Positions 58,844-64,000 of a DNA stretch of 64,000 nucleotides are shown here, in pieces (position 1 is the first letter of the stretch; each line of letters begins with the position of its first letter). The DNA comes from Candolleomyces eurysporus (taxonomy: Eukaryota; Basidiomycota; Agaricomycetes; Agaricales; Psathyrellaceae): NCBI GenBank assembly GCA_027579435.1, contig JANBPK010000855.1, forward strand, positions 1-64,000. Direction: 5' to 3'. Made by a program: the position numbers and the translations under genes. Below the pieces are notes generated by a model that was not told the origin of the DNA, did not search any database, and saw only the letters and a list, made by a program, of their open reading frames with translations.

Positions 58844-59553
58844 AGGACCCCCATATATCTCGAGCAGGCATCGATCTTTGTGCGTACGGAAATGGGCCCG
58901 GAGACCCCGCTACCCCCGATTTTTGTGCGTACGAGCTTGCCAAAAATCCGGCCCACGTCCCATTTTTTATGTGACGTTCGGGCCTAGTCGGGCGCAATGT
59001 TTGATTGCCATGCGTACGAACTGGGTTCGACACCCGACTCCGGTCGTTCTCAGGCTTGTCTGGGGGACCTGTTCAAGACTTTATGACATAGTTTGAGGAT
59101 TGCTTTCATCTGTCGACAACCGACGCACTCAAAATACATCATGAACAACTGCCTATGACTGCGAGCTTTCAGCGCGGTGGTCAGTAGTGCTGGTGCAGAC
59201 GGGTGCAGGGGTGACTCGGCATTCCAGGACAAGGATGAGGAGGCTGACTGATGATGCTGTTTTACAATACTAGTCCGTAGTTTTCGACTGTTCTCCTGTT
59301 CTCTTCTACCAGCAATACCCGTTTGATACGCTTAATTGAATTCTGTGTGTACCTAGTCCTTAATTACATTATTTCAGCTTTATGTGTACGAAACGACCCC
59401 GGAGACATGTATCGACCACAATGCGTACAAAAATTGGGGCAAAAATGGGGTTCCGATATTTATGCGCACGAAATCGGCCGAAAATGGTGAGTACAGAAAT
59501 GGCCAAAACAACCCTCCTGGGATCAATGGTTGCTCGGCATATATGGGGGTCCT
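58844..59553 (-). mobile_element. 710-bp non-autonomous DNA transposon (hAT-like), copy 2
   Basis: Same element as 18141-18850 in opposite orientation, the same length and apparently identical internally. Flanked by a perfect 8-bp duplication ggtctggc (58836-58843 and 59554-59561). A paralogous unoccupied site occurs at about 63556-63585 (ggttagggtccggcgtcgtgaccgagg), which matches the two flanks joined with one target copy removed. Confidence 0.92.
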
Positions 59554-59561
59554 GGTCTGGC

Positions 59562-60537
59562 GTCGGGACCGAGGAACTGATCGCGATTCGGGGGCGGCGT
59601 CGGCTACCAGGACAGCCGCCTTTTTTCGAACCTTGCGCACTTTCAAAATGTATTGAGCTGGTGGTACCTCCCCATTTTAGAGCCTTTATACGGAACCCCT
59701 GCAGGAGTAGTCGGCCTCGAGGATTCAGACTGAGAGGGAATCGCTGGTGCTTTCAAGGGTCCTCATTTAGAGTGCAACTTGAAGAAGTTTAAACTCTTTA
59801 CGACCTCTATTAATGGGAATCGAACCAAACAAACTTTATGTATACATCGGTACTCATTCAGGGCCTCATCTCCAAATCCTGGCCTTGTCGCTAGCATCTC
59901 CAGACACGGTAAAATCCTCGTCAAAACCACTGTGTTCGCAACATCTTCCGCGTCTTGAGCCGGTATCCTGCTTCCAGGTCCATAGTCTGATGGTGCAGTC
60001 TTGACATTCTCTCACAAACCCGGAGTAGAGCAGCGCGGAGAAATCAGAAAGGTGCCCTACAAAATCGGCGAGACACGAAACTCAGATCGTGTTGTGGAGG
60101 CTGAACGTGAGGAGTAAAGGTGAATATTAATACACCGAAGCTTTCCTCGGCACTTTCCAGCTTGCTCATTGCCCTGACCCACTCGAACATCATTCCGGCT
60201 TCACCGCTTTGGCAGTTTCATCCCTCACTATCACTAGTGCATCGCTTGTGAGTCACATCTTCATCATGGGCGATTCATTGGATGTATATCATTGGTGCCC
60301 AATCCACAGTCTCGTCCATATGTAGATAGCCTAAATGTCCGGGAAAATGACCCAAAAACAGTGAAAGTCCTCAGCCTATGAGAAACTACGATGATTGAAA
60401 CTAATAATGATGGTCTAAAGGAAGTTAAGCCTTGGAGGTCGATGTCTGCACTATACCGGATAGCTTCCTCTCCCTAAAGTGGCACCACACATTGTAGAGG
60501 TGAGTATTCCAGTAACATCCAAAGAATCAAAATGAAC
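59562..60537. other. Spacer downstream of the SLATT gene
   Basis: No supported gene. It contains the second copy of the short duplicated segment (about 60245-60385). Confidence 0.45.
60245..60385 (+). repeat. Short duplicated segment, copy 2
   Basis: Diverged copy of 55947-56095 (gtcacatcttcatcatgggcgattcattgg...attggtgcccaatcc...aaacagtgaaagtcctcagcc). Confidence 0.55.
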
Positions 60538-61685
60538 TCACCCGTTTCCGTTGCCCAGCAGCTCTTCGAAGTCCATCCGGAAGTTATGGATACGTTCGTC
60601 GTGCGTCGGATCGTCCGAGTCACCGTGGTCCAAGATGAAGGCCGTAGCTTCACGGATATACTTGTCCAGATCCTTCACTCGGGATGTCGACAATTCTGGC
60701 TCATTAGATCCTCGCGTTCGAGCCAGATAGCCAGCGATCATCGTCGTCAATCCACCTGTTTTTCTAAATGTTAGTATTTTTAACATTCGTTCTCCGGGAA
60801 TTAACCTCCATACCTAGAATGGTCGTTTGCATCGCGAACTGTCGTAAAAGAATAAGGTCAGGACGTCAGTCATCAAGACAGGACTTGGAGGATAGGCTTG
60901 AAGGCCCTCACCCCTCTTCCAGTTGTCGTAATTGCTGAAAGCCCTGTGGTCAACGATCCCAACAAGACCTGCAATCCAATAGCAAAGTTCAAGATCCATC
61001 CCGTATACCTGGCTTTCTTCGCGTATTTATCTCGATTTTGTTTGGCAATCTCGATGGTAGGTTGCAATCGTGTTGTCACAGTTCTCGAACGCATCGCTGA
61101 CTGAGAAGCGTCATTGATTAGAAAAAGCAAAAAAGCTTTATCAACGATGGTATGACTCCCACCTTCTCATCCACAGGGATAATCCAATCGAGTCCGGAAC
61201 GCTGTCGACCAGAGACATGCGTATCTGTCGTCCTCGCCCTTCTCAAACCCTGGAGGTCGCTCCCTGTCCTAGGTAAAGCAGGCAGNCGGGCATCCAGACT
61301 CATGCCTCTTGAACCGCGGCGGGCCCTTCCGTGGCCGAGTTTCTCCATATCCCTATCTCTATCGAACGCCTCTGGATCCCGCTCTCGGCCATACAGATGT
61401 TGGTGCTCCAACGTTACAGATGGCGTTCTTGACTCAAGAAGCTTCTCCTTTGAGGAGGACGATCCGATTTGGTGACCAACGTTCCCCGAAGAAACTCGTG
61501 TTTGCGTCGAGGTCGTGCCACCGGTGTTCTGCGTCGCGTTCGACAGTGGCATCGACATCGACAATGAGTGGGGGNAGCCGTGGCTGCGGCTGCAGCGTCT
61601 CCTCATGCCTTGCTTGGACCAAAGCTGGCGGTGGTTCTTGAGGCATCGCCGAGGAATTTGCGGGAGACGCTGGATGACGGTCCAT
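60538..61685 (-). CDS. SLATT-domain two-transmembrane protein
   Basis: Exons are 61685-61163, 61100-60912, 60838-60814 and 60755-60538. Leaving out the N at 61575 gives 954 b (317 residues) and joins two frames; the N at 61286 is needed in frame. The N-terminal half is Ser/Arg-rich and probably disordered. The domain follows a GLDWIIPVDEK motif and has TIEIAKQNRDKYAKKARYTG, a first membrane segment WILNFAIGLQVLLGSLTTGL (about 209-228), a second FAMQTTILGGLTTMIAGYLA (about 238-257), then a charged helix with DLDKYIREATAFILDHG. This layout is that of the fungal SLATT family (SMODS- and SLOG-associated two-TM effector). SLATT proteins are predicted pore-forming or membrane effectors in nucleotide-linked conflict systems. 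The start at 61685 and the exact end are less certain. Confidence 0.82.
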
Positions 61686-61689
61686 GACA

Positions 61690-62335
61690 GAGTCTGGGGG
61701 GAGCCGCAGTGAACAGCAACGAAGAGCCTTGATTATGAGGGTGAAGAGAAAGAGGCTTAGGCTCCGCGACAATCCGTCGTGCCTTACGATCGTATGAATC
61801 CATGAAGCGAAGCGAACAGCGTCAAGGTCAAACTGCCATTATCGTCCTGCATTGCACAACCGCGTGCTATAAGGGGAACGTGGGGATCAGCAACCTGGGT
61901 GGGAGTAGATCAAAATGCATGCGCACCGTTTATGAAAAGCTCACTTGGCCGTGTCAGGACGTCAAGGACGAACCTTTACAACGAAAGTGAAAGGGCACGC
62001 CTAACCAGAGGTACGCTCAGAGTCACCTATCTTTAAGAGTCATCAGGAGACAGCCTGAATGGAGGTCGCCTAATTCAATTGAAAGCCACTTAGGTGAACT
62101 GTATACATCATCCCGTAGCTTTCAGTCATCTTGTAATATGGATGTCGACAGCGGGATGGGAGTGGAGTGTCCTGTTGAGTCCCACAGGCCATCCCCGTGT
62201 GTTGGAATGTTGGTTAATTTTAACCTGGCAGCAGCCAATGTAATTTTTCCATCCATATCTGTCCGGTCATGTTGTAATACCGGAGCACATCAATTCAATT
62301 GGCAAGGCTTCAGGCTCCACCGCCGCTGTAAAATC
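61690..62335. other. Spacer upstream of the SLATT gene
   Basis: No gene recognised. Likely contains the SLATT promoter and the 3' side of the scrambled NACHT pseudogene. Confidence 0.4.
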
Positions 62336-63250
62336 GAGTGATATCGTGAAGATTGAGCTGGCAGCTCGAAGTTGAGCGATGATGACACCAAAGGGAAAAG
62401 ACGGATCCGATGACGCTGCATGGACAACTTGAAGTATCTCGAGCTGGTCAGCGTTCTTTCGTGCGGGCTTGCTCTGTGTTTACCGACATTGCTTTTGGCA
62501 TCGTGGTATTGCTCGGCCTCGCATTCATCGAGACCGTCAATGATGATAGCGCCCTGCAGCTGGCCCCTCGGGTTGATCTCGCAGAGACGGATCAAAACGA
62601 GTATTTCCATTTATACGTGGAGATTCTCCTCGAAAACGCGTCAATTCTTCTCAACAGTAGTAGAGATGGCGGTTTGCAGATCCTCCCGGTGCTGAGCCAG
62701 CTGTTGAGCGATGGTTGTGACGAAGGCGGTCTTCCGGCGTCGGCCATATTTGCAGTGCGTTCAAAGCAAGGATTAATTTAGAATGGTTGAGCAGGTTGAG
62801 AGCACGAATCGACTGGACGGAAAGGGGGGATCCGGACTCGACTCCAAGATGTGCGTGTGCAATGTGTCGAGTTGTTCAAGCGGTTTTGGAGGCTCCTGGT
62901 AGCTCGTGTCGAGAAATGGAACGATGGTTGCGGTGTAAATGAATTGTCCCGCCGCATTCTTTACCAGGGTTTGAATGGTTCCTGGTGGAGGCCACACCGC
63001 AGGAAGATTGTATTGACGACGGATTCGGACTGGCCTTCGAGGAAGAGGATGATGTCGGCGTCGGTATTGTAATCTTCATACAAATCAAGTTTCAGGGCGA
63101 AAGGGGCGGCGTCGTTTTNCGGGGTCAAAGAACTCACGAAAAACACGTTCCGGACGACTAGCGATGAAGATACCAAAGGGGAAGGAGGGATCCGACGATG
63201 CTGCTCGTAAAACTTGAAGGGTATCCAACTGGCTCAAAGTTTTTTACCAT
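62336..63250 (-). pseudogene. Scrambled NACHT pseudogene
   Basis: The minus strand begins with ATG at 63250 and MVKNFE, the start of exon 1, which is joined directly to sequence from the middle of exon 2 (LRAA, ASRPERVF, then ALKLDLYEDYN after an N at 63119). It continues to ILESSPDPPF and then, at about 62755, jumps backward to the segment that follows the P-loop (RRRKTAFVTTIAQQLAQ), then IIIDGLDECEAEQYHDA, and stops near 62340. Segments are thus out of order, Walker A is absent and stops are present. A non-functional mosaic of at least two array members. Confidence 0.8.
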
Positions 63251-64000
63251 CGGGCAGTAGTGGAAGCGAAGGAAGACCAGGAATGGGCTATCTCATTCCC
63301 GCCATAGCACTAATATAGTGCCAACACGCCTCGTGTTTGTGAAGCGGCTTCGGTCGTCGAGCGTCTAATGTTCTGACAGCCGGAATTCGTGGGCTTTTCG
63401 GGTTGAAAAGGCGGTACACTCACCTCATGACGCTTTCAATATAGCTTGAATCCTGAATGCCTAGGCCATTATGTGCCTTGGGGAAGGAGAGGGATGTCGA
63501 ACATGAACAAGCCATGAAATTGATGAATGCAATGGGTGGCCTAGCATTTGGGGTTAGGGTCCGGCGTCGTGACCGAGGAATTACCGAGGCATTTTAGCCG
63601 AGGGTACTAAAGACCTCCTTGAAAAAGCGCCAAGACCATGCACACGGCATCTGCAGCTTCATCCGGCCGGCTTTTTGCGATCATTCATTCCCGCCCACGA
63701 TAATGAGGATTGACAAATCTGTTCGCTGTACTACGTTTGGCATATTTATTTACACCCATGGTTCATATACCCCACGAGCGATAATTTGGGTGTTTGAGCA
63801 TTCCTGTGGTACAAAATTTATACTCTCATACAAAGTACGGGTATTATCACAGAGCAATGGACGCGAGATCGAATTCACAAGAATGTCATCCTCGCTAGTG
63901 AAAGGTTTATAGTGAACCAGTAGGGCCAGAAAAGGCCTCGGTACATGCCGTGCGAAGCATCGGCCCACTTGACACAGGTGATTACGATTACGATTCAGAG
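63251..64000. other. 5' flank of the scrambled pseudogene and right-edge sequence
   Basis: 63251-63560 matches the 5' flank of gene 56517-58553 (58554-58843), including ttgtgaagcgg...gagcgtctaatg...tctgacag and the unoccupied transposon site near 63556-63585. From about 63600 no similarity or gene is seen. Confidence 0.5.

Noticed and set aside
58985..59060. tRNA-like text in the transposon (gggttcgacaccc resembles a T-arm/B box)
   Set aside because: No acceptor stem, D-arm or anticodon arm can be folded around it, and the element has DNA-transposon ends, not those of a SINE.
1..64000. CRISPR arrays, bacterial operons, rRNA or tRNA genes
   Set aside because: None found; repeats are gene-sized duplications or the MITE, and gene structure is eukaryotic.

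Overview
The window is fungal nuclear DNA, almost certainly from an agaricomycete (mushroom-forming basidiomycete). Genes carry short GT-AG introns of roughly 50-70 bases, there are no bacterial signals, and the dominant protein family is the NACHT P-loop (STAND/NLR-like) family that is expanded in Agaricomycetes. Presence of a fungal-type SLATT protein fits this. The species cannot be named from the sequence.

The main content is a dispersed tandem array of NACHT genes between about 0.3 and 63.3 kb. I reconstruct eleven full-length four-exon genes (4902-7074, 9446-11471, 13823-15847, 21298-23393, 24836-26853, 29817-31858, 36016-38043, 39605-41622, 46652-48683, 49261-51289, 56517-58553), all on the minus strand except the one at 13.8 kb. 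All share the same plan: a small first exon, a ~1.34 kb second exon with the NACHT ATPase, a ~200 b third exon with an SADWW signature, and a fourth exon with a Cys-rich CxxxxCKPxCRIWSRSIL signature. Intron phases are 1, 1, 0 throughout and products are about 606-657 residues. There are also at least five truncated or scrambled copies (345-661, 11675-11794, 38581-38773, 41735-43006, 62336-63250). First exons come in two unrelated types, so the N-terminal module seems to have been swapped while the ATPase was kept.

The spacers are themselves duplicated. One type (copies near 1.0-2.56, 27.1-28.9, 32.1-34.2 and 43.3-45.3 kb) holds decayed coding-like sequence of unknown family. A second (2.77-4.86, 7.7-9.4 and 18.9-20.4 kb) looks like decayed F-box/LRR-type genes. 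A third (34.7-35.9, 38.8-39.6, 45.7-46.6 kb) is unassigned. About 6.7 kb (31.9-38.8 versus 43.0-49.5 kb) is a block duplication.

Two essentially identical 710-bp non-autonomous DNA transposons lie in opposite orientation at 18141-18850 and 58844-59553. They have terminal inverted repeats and perfect 8-bp target-site duplications (hAT-like), and a paralogous unoccupied site lies near 63.56 kb.

Non-array genes are a ten-exon ABC ATPase gene (53066-55859, plus strand), a SLATT two-transmembrane protein gene (60538-61685, minus strand) beside the right end of the array, and a doubtful multi-exon gene at 16075-17560. NACHT-type STAND ATPases are signalling switches; SLATT proteins are predicted membrane effectors. 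Their adjacency makes the locus a candidate non-self recognition or cell-death region, but that is inference.

Twelve single N characters are present, most beside homopolymers. In four genes removing the N restores the paralogue-conserved frame, so several apparent frame breaks are assembly artefacts.
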